In this document: piece by piece, positions 26,579-35,360 of the stretch
How the letters are laid out: each line of letters begins with the position of its first letter
Position numbering within the stretch: position 1 is the first letter of the stretch
From: an uncultured Phocaeicola sp.
Lineage (GTDB): Bacteria > Bacteroidota > Bacteroidia > Bacteroidales > Bacteroidaceae
DNA length: 64,000 bases
Assembly: GCA_947581855.1 (NCBI GenBank)
Contig: CANPVZ010000007.1
Location: 62,001-126,000, forward strand
Direction: 5' to 3'
Made by a program: the position numbers and the translations under genes
Notes under the pieces: generated by a model
Told to the model about the DNA's origin: nothing
The model's database searches: none
Seen by the model: only the letters and a program-made list of their open reading frames with translations

Positions 26579-27739
26579 TTACATTAAGAATCCTAATAGG
26601 ATACCGGCAGCTACTGCCGAACCTATCACTCCGGCAACGTTCGGTCCCATAGCATGCATTAATAAATAGTTTGTCGGATCGTATTCCAATCCTACCACCT
26701 GAGAAATACGTGCCGAATCAGGTACGGCCGATACGCCAGCGTTTCCAATAAGTGGATTGATACGTTTGTGTTTAGGCAATATAAAATTGAATAATTTTAC
26801 AAAGATTACTCCCGAAGCTGTTGCAATAACAAAAGACAATGCACCTAATGCAAAAATCTTAATAGAATCGAAAGTCAAGAATTCGGATGCTTGTGTAGAA
26901 GCTCCCACCGTAACGCCTAACAAGATAGTAATCGTATCAATAAGCGGACCTCGTGCAGTTTCTGCTAAACGGCGGGTTACACCACTTTCTTTTAACAGGT
27001 TGCCGAAAAATAGCATACCTAATAAAGGCAATCCTGAAGGTACAAGAAATGCTGTTAACAGTAAACCGATGATTGGGAAAATTACTTTTTCCGTATGAGA
27101 TACTTTACGAGGTGGTGGCATACGCATGATGCGCTCTTTATGAGTGGTCAACAAACGCATAATAGGTGGTTGGATGACTGGGACGAGCGCCATATATGAA
27201 TAGGCCGATACCGCAATGGCTCCCATCAAGTTGGGTGCCAGTTTGGACGAAAGGAAGATAGCCGTAGGCCCGTCTGCACCTCCAATAATACCGATTGCAC
27301 CAGCTTGGCTTGGATTGAAACCCATAGCCAAAGCAATCATGTAAGCTCCGAATATACCGAATTGAGCGGCAGCTCCGATGAGCAGCAACTTTGGATTAGA
27401 GATTAGTGCTGAAAAGTCTGTCATAGCGCCGATACCTAAAAAAATGAGCGGCGGATACCATCCGGAAGTCACTCCTTGATACAGTATATTCAATACAGAT
27501 CCTTCTTCATATATTCCAACTTTTAGTCCGGCTTCCATATTAAATGGAATATTCCCGATTAAAATACCAAAACCGATAGGGATAAGCAACATTGGTTCAA
27601 ACTCTTTGGCAATAGCCAAATAGATGAACCCCAAGCCTATCAGAATCATGATTAAATGTCCGCTTGTGGCGTTGGCAAAACCGGTATAGGTCCAGAAGTC
27701 GGATAAATTGTTTCCTAGAAAAGATAGAAATTCGCCCAT
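26579..27739 (-). CDS. sodium-pumping decarboxylase beta subunit (OadB/MmdB family)
   Basis: Integral membrane subunit that releases CO2 from carboxybiotin and uses the energy to export sodium. The 386-residue protein has about nine to eleven membrane segments and the family motifs GIGAMTDFSALISNPKLLL, the conserved GAIGIIGGADGPTAIF region (functional Asp for sodium), and NAGVSAVPDSARISQVVG. Length fits the family. Last gene of the mce-mmdA-OadG-like-biotin carrier operon; one base separates it from the carrier gene. Together with MmdA it makes the operon a sodium-translocating methylmalonyl-CoA decarboxylase, used in succinate-to-propionate fermentation. Confidence 0.95.
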   Translation of the reverse strand: MGEFLSFLGNNLSDFWTYTGFANATSGHLIMILIGLGFIYLAIAKEFEPMLLIPIGFGILIGNIPFNMEAGLKVGIYEEGSVLNILYQGVTSGWYPPLIFLGIGAMTDFSALISNPKLLLIGAAAQFGIFGAYMIALAMGFNPSQAGAIGIIGGADGPTAIFLSSKLAPNLMGAIAVSAYSYMALVPVIQPPIMRLLTTHKERIMRMPPPRKVSHTEKVIFPIIGLLLTAFLVPSGLPLLGMLFFGNLLKESGVTRRLAETARGPLIDTITILLGVTVGASTQASEFLTFDSIKIFALGALSFVIATASGVIFVKLFNFILPKHKRINPLIGNAGVSAVPDSARISQVVGLEYDPTNYLLMHAMGPNVAGVIGSAVAAGILLGFLM

Positions 27740-27740
27740 T

Positions 27741-28184
27741 TTATCCGATTATTACAAGGTCAGTACCTTCTAAAACAGAGTCTCCTGCTTTTATATTGAT
27801 TGCTGTGATTTTACCGTCACGGTCGGCATTGATATTGTTTTCCATTTTCATGGCTTCCAATATAATAATAGTCTGGCCTTTTTTAACCTCATCTCCGACA
27901 TTTACTTTTACATCAAGGATGACACCGGGAAGAGGTGATTTAACACCTTTACCACCTGCCGCAGAAGCTGAACCGCCAGCTGGTGTAGCTGCAGGAGCCG
28001 CAGTGGGTTTTGGTGTAGCCGCAGGACGTACAATGGGTTTAGCAGTTGTTTTTTCTACTTCTTTTTTCTCCATTTCCACTTTATACGAAGCTCCGTTTAC
28101 TTCTACATTGGCGATATTTCCTTCTACTTCACCGATAGTTACTTTATATTCTTTACCGTTGATTTTATATTTATACTCTTTCAT
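27741..28184 (-). CDS. biotin carboxyl carrier subunit of the decarboxylase
   Basis: Carries CO2 on biotin between the carboxyltransferase (MmdA) and the membrane subunit (OadB). The 147-residue protein has a small N-terminal domain (MKEYKYKINGKEYKVTIGEV), a flexible Pro/Ala linker (PAATPKPTAAPAATPAGG) and a C-terminal biotinyl domain with the biotin-Lys motif EAMKMENN and SPLPGVILDVKVNVGDEV before it. The longer frame would overlap the upstream gene by 37 bases; the ATG before KEYKYK is preferred, giving 29 bases between genes. Confidence 0.95.
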   Translation of the reverse strand: MKEYKYKINGKEYKVTIGEVEGNIANVEVNGASYKVEMEKKEVEKTTAKPIVRPAATPKPTAAPAATPAGGSASAAGGKGVKSPLPGVILDVKVNVGDEVKKGQTIIILEAMKMENNINADRDGKITAINIKAGDSVLEGTDLVIIG

Positions 28185-28213
28185 ATCTCTATTGAGTTTA
28201 TTTGTGTTAATAA

Positions 28214-29146
28214 CTATTTTCTTTGGGGAATAACACGTAATGCGTTCCATTTAGTACTCCATGGAGAACTTGTACGACGGATAGTCAATACTTGTTTTTC
28301 TACATCATGAACAGCGCCCATTGATTCGTGCAAAGCCATAGCAATGGCGGCATACACTTCATCGTTGCATCCGCATACCGATTTGTTTTCCTTTTCTTCT
28401 TTTTTCATATTGAGTTCTTCTACAAATTTTTGATTGGATTTGTCTTTAGCTCGTTGGCTGAGGCCGACTGCAATTTTACCTACACATCTAAATAAGATGT
28501 AGAGGGTTAGAAGACCGGTAAAAACAACTGTCATGGCCGTTATAGACATACCTATACCGGATTCATCCTTTTCTTGGAATTTATCGACTTTTTCATTTCG
28601 CTCAATTGTGAGGTTATTCGTATTGGGAGTTACATAATGTTTATCATCTGTACCTTTTATTTCCCATTCTTTAGCAGCGTCTCTAACGCGTGCATAAGAA
28701 ATGTCTTTACCCAGTACGGGGACTACTACCTCATCTATCAGTTTATGTCCTGAATCGTATAATCCCACCCAGTTGTTTTTTAACGTATCTAATACGCAAC
28801 TTGTGTGAAAGGTTCCACGGCTTGGTTTTCCATCCGCCCAGAAAAGTACATGCTGACGTGGTTTAATTATAGTTTGTATGTCACCCTTGGGAATATAATA
28901 AGCAATAGTATCCCCAGGTTGACTACTTACTTTTAATTGATAACCAGCTATATCAACACTTCCGTATGATTTATTGAATATTTCAATCCAAGCATTGTGT
29001 GTACCGTAATCATCTTGGAAGTTATTGCTATTGTAAGTCAATACTTCATTAAGAACTGTTTTGACGTTGCTCTCTGTGTGGTTACAGGAACAGAATCCCA
29101 ATAACGCAATGAATGGCAGAAATATTCGAACTTTATATTTACTCAT
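28214..29146 (-). CDS. lipoprotein with lamin-tail-like domain fused to an OadG-like subunit
   Basis: A 310-residue protein in the position of the small OadG/MmdD subunit, which is normally about 80-120 residues with one membrane segment. Here the N-terminus is a lipoprotein signal (FLPFIALLGFCSC, Cys near 19-21), then a domain at about 30-150 with VLNEVLTYNSNNFQDDYG, AWIEIFNKS, VDIAGYQLK and HVLFWADGKPSRGTFH, the pattern of a lamin-tail domain. A single membrane segment (ITAMTVVFTGLLTLYILFR, about 206-224) and an OadG-like cytoplasmic tail with CGCNDEVYAAIAMALHE follow. It probably assembles the decarboxylase, with an added exposed domain of unknown role. Confidence 0.8.
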   Translation of the reverse strand: MSKYKVRIFLPFIALLGFCSCNHTESNVKTVLNEVLTYNSNNFQDDYGTHNAWIEIFNKSYGSVDIAGYQLKVSSQPGDTIAYYIPKGDIQTIIKPRQHVLFWADGKPSRGTFHTSCVLDTLKNNWVGLYDSGHKLIDEVVVPVLGKDISYARVRDAAKEWEIKGTDDKHYVTPNTNNLTIERNEKVDKFQEKDESGIGMSITAMTVVFTGLLTLYILFRCVGKIAVGLSQRAKDKSNQKFVEELNMKKEEKENKSVCGCNDEVYAAIAMALHESMGAVHDVEKQVLTIRRTSSPWSTKWNALRVIPQRK

Positions 29147-29170
29147 AATCTATATGGTCTTCTATATAGG

Positions 29171-30724
29171 TTATAATGGAATATTTCCATGTTTTTTAGC
29201 CGGATTAGTCACTTTTTTTGTTTGCAATTGAGCCAATGCACGGATAATACGGAAACGGGTATTCCGTGGTTCGATTACATCGTCGATATAACCGTATTTA
29301 GCCGCATTGTATGGATTAGCAAACAATTTGGTGTATTCAGCTTCTTTCTCTGCCATGAATGCTTTCGGATCTTCCGCTTCTTTCGCTTCCTTAGCATAGA
29401 GGACTTCTACAGCTCCAGCACCGCCCATTACGGCTATTTCCGCCGAAGGCCATGCGTAGTTCATGTCGCCTCGGAGTTGCTTACAACTCATTACGATATG
29501 AGAACCGCCGTATGATTTGCGCAAAGTAACAGTTACTTTAGGAACAGTAGCTTCCCCATAAGCGTAAAGTAGTTTTGCTCCGTGTAAGATAACCGCATTG
29601 TATTCCTGTCCTGTTCCCGGTAAGAATCCCGGAACGTCTACTAATGATACGATAGGAATATTAAAAGCATCGCAGAAACGAACGAAACGAGCGCCTTTAC
29701 GAGATGCGTTACAATCGAGCACACCTGCATAACGGCAAGGCTGGTTGGCCACAATTCCTACAGATTGTCCGTTGAATCGGGCAAAACCAATAATGATATT
29801 TGTTGCATATTGTTTTTGCACTTCGAGGAATTCTCCATTGTCTACAATAGCACCGATTACTTCATACATGTCGTATGCTTTGTTCGGGTTATCAGGGATT
29901 ATTTCGTTCAGGGAATCTTCCATACGGTCAACCGGATCGGTACATTCTACATATGGAGCTTCCTCCATATTGTTTTGAGGTATGAAACTTAATAATTGGC
30001 GAATTAATGCCAAACCTTCTTCTTCTGTTTTAGCAGTGAAATGGGTTACACCCGATTTGCTGGCATGCACACTGGCTCCTCCCAAATCTTCTTGGGAAAC
30101 ATCTTCTCCCGTTACGGTTTTTACCACTTTCGGACCGGTCAGAAACATGTAAGAAGTTCCTTCCATCATTAAAGTGAAGTCCGTCAGAGCTGGAGAGTAT
30201 ACCGCTCCTCCGGCACAAGGACCGAAAATACCTGAAATTTGAGGAATCACACCGGAAGCTAGAATGTTGCGTTGAAAGATCTCAGCATATCCTGCCAAAG
30301 CGTTGATACCTTCTTGTATACGTGCGCCGCCTGAGTCATTAATACCGATGCAAGGAGCTCCCATTTTCATGGCCATATCCATCACTTTACATATCTTTTG
30401 CGCCATAGTTTCCGACAGTGAACCGCCGAATACAGTGAAATCTTGTGCAAAAACATAAACCAAACGACCGTCGATAGTACCGTATCCGGTTACCACACCA
30501 TCACCCGGAAACGACTTTTTTTCCTGTCCGAAATTGGTGCAACGATGTCTTACGAACATATCGAGTTCTTCGAAGCTTCCTTCATCCAATAACATAGCTA
30601 TGCGTTCACGGGCAGTGTATTTTCCCTTATCGTGTTGTTTTGCGATAGCTTTTTCTCCACCTCCCAAACGAGCCTGTATCCGGAGTTCTACCAGCTCTTT
30701 GATTCTTTCTAATTGTTTGCTCAT
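29171..30724 (-). CDS. mmdA: methylmalonyl-CoA decarboxylase alpha subunit (carboxyltransferase)
   Basis: Moves the carboxyl group from methylmalonyl-CoA to biotin, giving propionyl-CoA. The 517-residue protein is a crotonase-fold acyl-CoA carboxyltransferase: [18 protein letters not shown] in the N-half, oxyanion-hole glycines in [20 protein letters not shown] and [16 protein letters not shown], and in the C-half [30 protein letters not shown] and [16 protein letters not shown]. Propionyl-CoA carboxylase beta chains are close relatives; the mce, OadB and OadG-like neighbours favour the decarboxylase role. Starts 29 bases after mce. Confidence 0.93.
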   Translation of the reverse strand: MSKQLERIKELVELRIQARLGGGEKAIAKQHDKGKYTARERIAMLLDEGSFEELDMFVRHRCTNFGQEKKSFPGDGVVTGYGTIDGRLVYVFAQDFTVFGGSLSETMAQKICKVMDMAMKMGAPCIGINDSGGARIQEGINALAGYAEIFQRNILASGVIPQISGIFGPCAGGAVYSPALTDFTLMMEGTSYMFLTGPKVVKTVTGEDVSQEDLGGASVHASKSGVTHFTAKTEEEGLALIRQLLSFIPQNNMEEAPYVECTDPVDRMEDSLNEIIPDNPNKAYDMYEVIGAIVDNGEFLEVQKQYATNIIIGFARFNGQSVGIVANQPCRYAGVLDCNASRKGARFVRFCDAFNIPIVSLVDVPGFLPGTGQEYNAVILHGAKLLYAYGEATVPKVTVTLRKSYGGSHIVMSCKQLRGDMNYAWPSAEIAVMGGAGAVEVLYAKEAKEAEDPKAFMAEKEAEYTKLFANPYNAAKYGYIDDVIEPRNTRFRIIRALAQLQTKKVTNPAKKHGNIPL

Positions 30725-30753
30725 GTCAAGTTATTCTTGTTGTATAAATAATG

Positions 30754-31158
30754 TTAGTGTTCACAAAGTTCGGTCAATACACCTAATGTTGATTTGGGGT
30801 GTAAGAAAGCGATATTCAATCCTTCGGCACCTTTACGCGGAGCTTTGTCAATTAGTCGGATGCCTTTTGCTTCTGCTTCTGCTAAAGCGTTGGCAACTCC
30901 GTCTTCAATAGCGAAAGCCACATGATGAACACCTGCTCCTCTGTTTTCAATGAATTTAGCGATAGTGCTTTCAGGACTTGTCGGTTCTAGTAATTCAATT
31001 TTTGTTTCACCTACCTTTAAAAAAGCAGTTTTTACTTTTTGGTCTTCAACCACTTCAATATTATAACACTTCAGGCCTAAAACTTCCTCATAGTATGGGA
31101 GCGCTTCTTCAATGCTTTTTACAGCAATACCAAGATGCTCAATGTGTGAAATCTTCAT
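30754..31158 (-). CDS. mce: methylmalonyl-CoA epimerase
   Basis: Converts (R)- and (S)-methylmalonyl-CoA, linking methylmalonyl-CoA mutase to the decarboxylase. The 134-residue VOC-fold protein has HIEHLGIAVKS at the N-terminus (metal ligand His8), KVGETKIELLEP, the second metal His in GVHHVAFAIED and the C-terminal Glu in LGVLTELCEH. Length is normal for the family. First gene of the decarboxylase operon; its promoter was not clearly identified (a one-mismatch -7 box TTCCTTTG lies at 31211-31218). Confidence 0.96.
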   Translation of the reverse strand: MKISHIEHLGIAVKSIEEALPYYEEVLGLKCYNIEVVEDQKVKTAFLKVGETKIELLEPTSPESTIAKFIENRGAGVHHVAFAIEDGVANALAEAEAKGIRLIDKAPRKGAEGLNIAFLHPKSTLGVLTELCEH

Positions 31159-31380
31159 AGCTTTTAAATTAATTATTAGTTATTTAAATAAATGTGCATA
31201 AAAACTTGCACAAAGGAACATAATTTGTATTTAATGAAGAAATATTTCTTCAATTATTTGTTCCGGCGAAGCGTTATTTTTTGTTGAAAGTCCTTAACGG
31301 TTAATCAAAATGTAAGTATCTGATGCTTGTATTTTTTAAAATGTGAGCAAGTCTCTTTCTTTTTTCATTATGTTTCTAGG

Positions 31381-32358
31381 TTATATGTAAAAATTTGTAA
31401 GTAAACGGTTCAGCCAGTTCCAGCGAAAGCGGAACCAACGGCGGGTACTGTATTGTGCTCCTCCGAAGCGTAGAATGAAGTCACGATATCCGTGTTGTTT
31501 GAACGGGAGTCCCACATCCATATATTCCATATGCTGATAACCGTGATCGTAAGCATAGAGCAACGCTTTCCATACGGCAAGGATACCGGGGTATTGTAAG
31601 GGATAGCTTTTACGCAATCCACCGGAAAACCAGAGATAAGCATTTTGGTTTGAGAAAAGACAAACAGAACCACCGATAATCTTCTCTTTAAATTTGATAA
31701 TGAATATTTTCCCGATTTCTTTAGTTGTATTTTGTTGTACAAGTAATAAAAAGAAATTTATACCGGGGAAATGCTTACGTATTTTAGAAGAATAATTCTT
31801 TTTCAACATTTTAGCGAATGTTCGAATTTCTTCTTCTGTTTCGGCTATGTGCATAGTGGCACCATTATTCAATGCTCGTTTGATTTGACGTTTACGTGAA
31901 CTGCTCAATCGTTGCTCGGGTGTTTTGCTGTGGAGTGAATTGTGAATACGGAGCCAGTTTATAGGAAAAAAATTATTTTCACGAAAATATTTATAAGCAA
32001 ACAGCGCATTATCCAGATTACGGAATTCAATAAGGAAACAGTGATTTAGAACAATGCGGGTAAGATGTTGTAACATTTCTCCGAAGATTTCCTCTTGATG
32101 TTGGTCGGTAAAATACTCGCCAGATCCATATATTTCGCAACGTTTAATAATGGATGGGGGAAACCACCGCACACTTTTCCGAACAGCCGCAAGCAGACAT
32201 GCTTTCGGAACACTGTTTTCGTATGTTACAATCATAAGAGGTTTGTAACCGGAAGTTTGTTCAAATACTCGGAACAATTCCACGGAATGAAACAGATTCT
32301 TTCCCGGTAATGGTGGAATATCTGTTGCTTTTTTATATGTAATAAGCTGGTATGCCAT
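31381..32358 (-). CDS. FemAB/GNAT-like transferase
   Basis: A 325-residue protein of the FemAB-like acyltransferase group: NLFHSVELFRVFEQTSGYKP opening, a basic central helix (SSSRKRQIKRALNNGA, about 165-180) and the double-GNAT marks FKEKIIGGSVCLFSNQNAYLW and GILAVWKALLYAYDHGYQHM. Members add amino acids to peptidoglycan or acylate cell-surface molecules; no neighbour names the substrate. The C-terminal RWFRFRWNWLNRLL is strongly basic and aromatic and could lie on the membrane. Divergent from the nitroreductase operon. A -7 element sits only 7 bases upstream of the ATG. Confidence 0.78.
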   Translation of the reverse strand: MAYQLITYKKATDIPPLPGKNLFHSVELFRVFEQTSGYKPLMIVTYENSVPKACLLAAVRKSVRWFPPSIIKRCEIYGSGEYFTDQHQEEIFGEMLQHLTRIVLNHCFLIEFRNLDNALFAYKYFRENNFFPINWLRIHNSLHSKTPEQRLSSSRKRQIKRALNNGATMHIAETEEEIRTFAKMLKKNYSSKIRKHFPGINFFLLLVQQNTTKEIGKIFIIKFKEKIIGGSVCLFSNQNAYLWFSGGLRKSYPLQYPGILAVWKALLYAYDHGYQHMEYMDVGLPFKQHGYRDFILRFGGAQYSTRRWFRFRWNWLNRLLTNFYI

Positions 32359-32365
32359 CTATATG

Positions 32366-32373
32366 CAAAAATA
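32366..32373 (-). promoter_or_regulatory. Bacteroidota -7 element (TATTTTTG) very close to the FemAB-like start
   Basis: Exact TAnnTTTG match on the minus strand, only 7 bases upstream of the ATG at 32358. If used, the transcript would be nearly leaderless. Confidence 0.45.
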
Positions 32374-32446
32374 TTAAATCTTTTTTATAAACGTATGAAT
32401 TTAGCAAAAAGGTTGCGTTGAATGATAAAGAATGGTTATCTATTTT

Positions 32447-32454
32447 TATCTTTG
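32447..32454 (+). promoter_or_regulatory. Bacteroidota -7 element (TATCTTTG) for the nitroreductase operon
   Basis: Exact TAnnTTTG match 24 bases before the ATG at 32479. A TTG at 32418-32420 is rather far (26 bases) for a -33 box. Confidence 0.6.
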
Positions 32455-32478
32455 CACCACTTAATATAGAAATTGGAT

Positions 32479-33015
32479 ATGGAAAATTTTAGTGAATTGA
32501 TTAAAACGCGTAGAAGTATGCGTAAGTTTACTTCAGAAGAACTCACTGAGGATGAGGCTGCAGCGTTAATGAAAGCAGCATTGATGTCTCCGTCATCACA
32601 TCGTAGTAACGGATGGCAATTTGTGGTGGTCGATGATAAAGAAACATTGGTAAAACTTTCCCAATGTAAAGAATCTGGTGCTGCTTTAATTGCTGATGCA
32701 CCGTTGGCAATTGTCGTAATGGCTGATCCTTTAGCCAGTGATGTATGGATTGAAGATGCTTCCATTGCTTCTATTATGATACAGTTGCAGGCGGAAGACT
32801 TGGGATTGGGCAGTTGCTGGGTACAAGTGCGTGAACGTTATGCGGCGGACGGAACCTCTGCCAATGAAATTGTGCATGAGATATTGGATATTCCTTTGCA
32901 GCTTCAAGTCCTTTCTATTATTGCCGTCGGTCATAAAGGAATGGAGCGTAAGCCATTTAATGAAGACCATTTACAATGGGAGAAAATCCATATTAATCGG
33001 TACGGAGGTAAGTAA
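32479..33015 (+). CDS. nitroreductase family protein
   Basis: A 178-residue FMN-dependent reductase. Marks are ELIKTRRSMRKFTSEELTED near the N-terminus (FMN phosphate contacts), ALMSPSSHRSNGWQFVVV, ASIASIMIQLQAEDLGLGSC and the C-terminal IIAVGHKG. Such enzymes reduce nitro compounds, quinones or flavins with NAD(P)H; the natural substrate is unknown. A TTG two codons upstream is in frame, but the ATG at 32479 is preferred. The stop codon overlaps the next gene's ATG by one base, so translation is coupled. Confidence 0.92.
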   Translation: MENFSELIKTRRSMRKFTSEELTEDEAAALMKAALMSPSSHRSNGWQFVVVDDKETLVKLSQCKESGAALIADAPLAIVVMADPLASDVWIEDASIASIMIQLQAEDLGLGSCWVQVRERYAADGTSANEIVHEILDIPLQLQVLSIIAVGHKGMERKPFNEDHLQWEKIHINRYGGK

Positions 33016-33344
33016 TGGCGACTCATTCCAATCATAAGGATACTTATTTGGCTACATCCATTACACTGATCGTCGTAGGTATCCTCTTTTTGATAGATCG
33101 TTTAATCAATCTCTCTGCTCATGGATTGGGCTGGTTGGTTAATAGGGATAATTTATTATTGTTTACGGCAGTTATCTTTCTCATATTCAAGCGTGATAAA
33201 TCCATCGGTATTGTATTGCTGGCTATTTGGGCTATTTTGAATATCGGGTTGATTATCAGTTTGCTTGGTCAGCTTTCTTCTTACCTCTTGCCGTTGGTTC
33301 TTCTTCTTGTGGGTATCATACTTTTTATACTATATAAGCGATGA
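33015..33344 (+). CDS. small multi-pass membrane protein (LiaF-TM-like)
   Basis: A 109-residue protein that is almost all membrane: about four hydrophobic segments (TSITLIVVGILFLIDRLI, NLLLFTAVIFLIF, IGIVLLAIWAILNIGLIISL and LPLVLLLVGIILFILY) with a short charged FKRDKS turn. The pattern resembles the LiaF transmembrane/DUF5668 group. No catalytic residues. It overlaps the next gene's start by 4 bases (ATGA at 33341-33344) and lies within a five-gene operon; the function is unknown. Confidence 0.75.
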   Translation: MATHSNHKDTYLATSITLIVVGILFLIDRLINLSAHGLGWLVNRDNLLLFTAVIFLIFKRDKSIGIVLLAIWAILNIGLIISLLGQLSSYLLPLVLLLVGIILFILYKR

Positions 33345-34132
33345 AGGTAGTGTTTATCGGTGCGGGAAATCTGGCTACTCAGTTGAGCCTGTGTATGCGG
33401 AAAACCGGTTATGAAATCGTGCAAGTTTATAGTCGGACTGAAGAGTCGGCTTCTTTATTAGCCGGACGTTTGGATTGTCCTTATGTAACTTCGCTGGAAT
33501 GTATTGTACCGGATGCAAACTTATATATCGTGGCTTTAAAAGATTCGGCTTTGGTGGAACTGTTGCCTCAAATAGCGGCTTCTAAATCGGAAAATGCGTT
33601 GTTTGTTCATACGGCTGGTAGTTTGCCGATGAGTATTTGGAAAGGTTATGCCAAGCATTATGGTGTATTTTATCCCATGCAAACATTTAGCAAAGCTCGT
33701 GAAGTGGAGTTTGAAAATATTCCGATATTTGTGGAGGCAGACCAAGAATCTGATATAGAAACCCTGAAAACTTTGGGGCGTTCTTTATCGAACGTTGTTA
33801 TGGAGGCCGATTCGGAACAACGTCGGTATTTGCATTTATCAGCGGTTTTTGTTTGTAATTTTGCCAACCATATGTTTACTGTCGGCGAACATTTGCTTCG
33901 GGAACACCAGCTGCCATTCAACATAATGTATCCGCTTATAAAGGAAACAACAGAGAAAGTATTGGGTGGAATGAATCCTTCGGAAGCTCAGACGGGGCCG
34001 GCTGTGCGTTATGATCGGAATGTAATGGACAAACATGTCCGCTTATTGTCGGCACATCCTTTATGGCAACATTTATATGAAGAAATAAGTAAAAGTATTT
34101 ATCATGATAAATTACGATCTGAAAAAAATTAA
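33341..34132 (+). CDS. Rossmann-like NADP oxidoreductase with DUF2520 domain
   Basis: A 263-residue protein: N-terminal NAD(P)-binding domain ([17 protein letters not shown], GxGNxA near 7-12) and a C-terminal helical DUF2520 domain ([35 protein letters not shown]). It resembles the 6-phosphogluconate/ketopantoate-reductase fold; the GxxTGPAxR motif is typical of DUF2520 proteins. The reaction is not known. It overlaps the kdsC gene by 29 bases, an arrangement seen often in Bacteroidales, which hints at but does not prove a link to KDO synthesis. Confidence 0.88.
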   Translation: MKVVFIGAGNLATQLSLCMRKTGYEIVQVYSRTEESASLLAGRLDCPYVTSLECIVPDANLYIVALKDSALVELLPQIAASKSENALFVHTAGSLPMSIWKGYAKHYGVFYPMQTFSKAREVEFENIPIFVEADQESDIETLKTLGRSLSNVVMEADSEQRRYLHLSAVFVCNFANHMFTVGEHLLREHQLPFNIMYPLIKETTEKVLGGMNPSEAQTGPAVRYDRNVMDKHVRLLSAHPLWQHLYEEISKSIYHDKLRSEKN

Positions 34133-34622
34133 AGCATTGGTATTCGATGTGGATGGGGTGTTGAGTTCGGAAGTAATTACTTTACATCCCAATGGAGAAC
34201 CGATGCGTTCGGTTAATATAAAAGACGGATATGCGTTGCAACTGGCAGTGAAAATGGGTTTGCATGTGGCTATTATTACAGGGGGGCGTACAGAATCTGT
34301 TCGGGTACGTTATGCTGGGTTGGGCATAAAAGACATTTATATGGCAGCGGCAGTGAAAACCAAAGAATTTGCCCACTTGTTGGAAAAATACCAATTACAA
34401 CCCGATGAGGTGCTTTATATGGGAGACGATATTCCTGATTACGATGTGATGCGACTATGTGGATTGCCTTGTTGTCCGGCCGATGCTGCTCCCGAGATTA
34501 AGGCGATTTCTACCTATATATCTCATCGTAACGGGGGGTATGGTTGTGGCCGGGATGTGATAGAACAAGTGCTGAAAGCGCAAGGAAAATGGATGTCCCA
34601 TGAAGACGCTTTCGGTTGGTAA
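34104..34622 (+). CDS. kdsC: KdsC-type HAD phosphatase (3-deoxy-D-manno-octulosonate 8-phosphate phosphatase)
   Basis: Removes phosphate from KDO-8-P to give KDO for the lipopolysaccharide core. The 172-residue HAD protein has motif [10 protein letters not shown] (Asp12-type nucleophile and acid), [20 protein letters not shown] with the motif II Thr and GGRTE, Lys in AAAVKTKE, and motif [13 protein letters not shown]. It has no cap domain, as expected for tetrameric KdsC. Fourth gene of the nitroreductase-maf operon. The maf start lies 27 bases after its stop. Confidence 0.93.
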   Translation: MINYDLKKIKALVFDVDGVLSSEVITLHPNGEPMRSVNIKDGYALQLAVKMGLHVAIITGGRTESVRVRYAGLGIKDIYMAAAVKTKEFAHLLEKYQLQPDEVLYMGDDIPDYDVMRLCGLPCCPADAAPEIKAISTYISHRNGGYGCGRDVIEQVLKAQGKWMSHEDAFGW

Positions 34623-34648
34623 CAGAATTTTCATTGACACTTTTTGCT

Positions 34649-35230
34649 ATGCTTGATAATTTGAAGAAATATAGAATAATTCTTGCTTCTAATTCGCCTC
34701 GGCGTAAGGAGCTGATGACAGGGTTAGGAGTGGAATATATTGTGAAAACCTTGCCCGATGTGGATGAATCATATCCATCGACTTTGTGTGGAGAGGAGAT
34801 ACCTCTTTATATATCTAAGAAAAAAGCTGCCGCTTACCTTTTTTCCATTCAACCGGATGAATTAATCATTACGGCCGATACCATTGTATGGTTAGACGGA
34901 AAAGTATATGGAAAACCTGAGAATGAAGAACAGGCTCTCCGGATGCTTCGGGAACTTTCGGGGAAGACACACCAGGTTATAACCGGTGTAACACTTTCAA
35001 CAAAAACGTTTCAGAAGAGTTTTGCCGTCACCTCTCATGTTACTTTTTCCCCCTTAACCGACGAAGAAATTGAGTATTATGTGGCACATTATCGCCCGTT
35101 GGACAAAGCCGGTGCCTATGGAGTTCAGGAGTGGATTGGCTTTATTGGAGTACAACGATTGGAAGGTAGCTTTTTTAATGTTATGGGGCTTCCGGTACAA
35201 CGTCTGTATAAGGAATTGATACGTCTGTAA
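34649..35230 (+). CDS. maf: Maf-type nucleotide pyrophosphatase
   Basis: Hydrolyses non-canonical or methylated nucleoside triphosphates to monophosphates. The 193-residue protein has the phosphate-binding opening ILASNSPRRKELM, the DVDESYP loop, the catalytic ADTIVWLDGKVYGKPEN segment (Asp general base) and DKAGAYGVQEWIGF. The Q-E-W variation in that last motif matches the YhdE/dTTP-type Maf group. The frame can be extended by a TTG overlapping kdsC, but the ATG at 34649 gives the family length. Last gene of the operon; no clear terminator follows. Confidence 0.95.
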   Translation: MLDNLKKYRIILASNSPRRKELMTGLGVEYIVKTLPDVDESYPSTLCGEEIPLYISKKKAAAYLFSIQPDELIITADTIVWLDGKVYGKPENEEQALRMLRELSGKTHQVITGVTLSTKTFQKSFAVTSHVTFSPLTDEEIEYYVAHYRPLDKAGAYGVQEWIGFIGVQRLEGSFFNVMGLPVQRLYKELIRL

Positions 35231-35305
35231 CGATTAATTCCTGTTAATTTTACACTTTTACGTCAATTTATCTATAATTCTTGCTTAGCGTATAGGATTA
35301 ATTTC

Positions 35306-35313
35306 TATTTTTG
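35306..35313 (+). promoter_or_regulatory. Bacteroidota -7 element (TATTTTTG) for fucI-fucP
   Basis: Exact TAnnTTTG match 47 bases before fucI, with a TTG at 35281-35283 (22-base spacer) as possible -33 box. Confidence 0.6.
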
Positions 35314-35360
35314 TGACGTTAACAAGGAGTTTAAATCACTTAAAATAGAAAAATTATACC

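Noticed and set aside
31211..31218. -7 element for the mce operon
   Set aside because: TTCCTTTG has a mismatch at a key position and no -33 box, so it was left out of the feature list.
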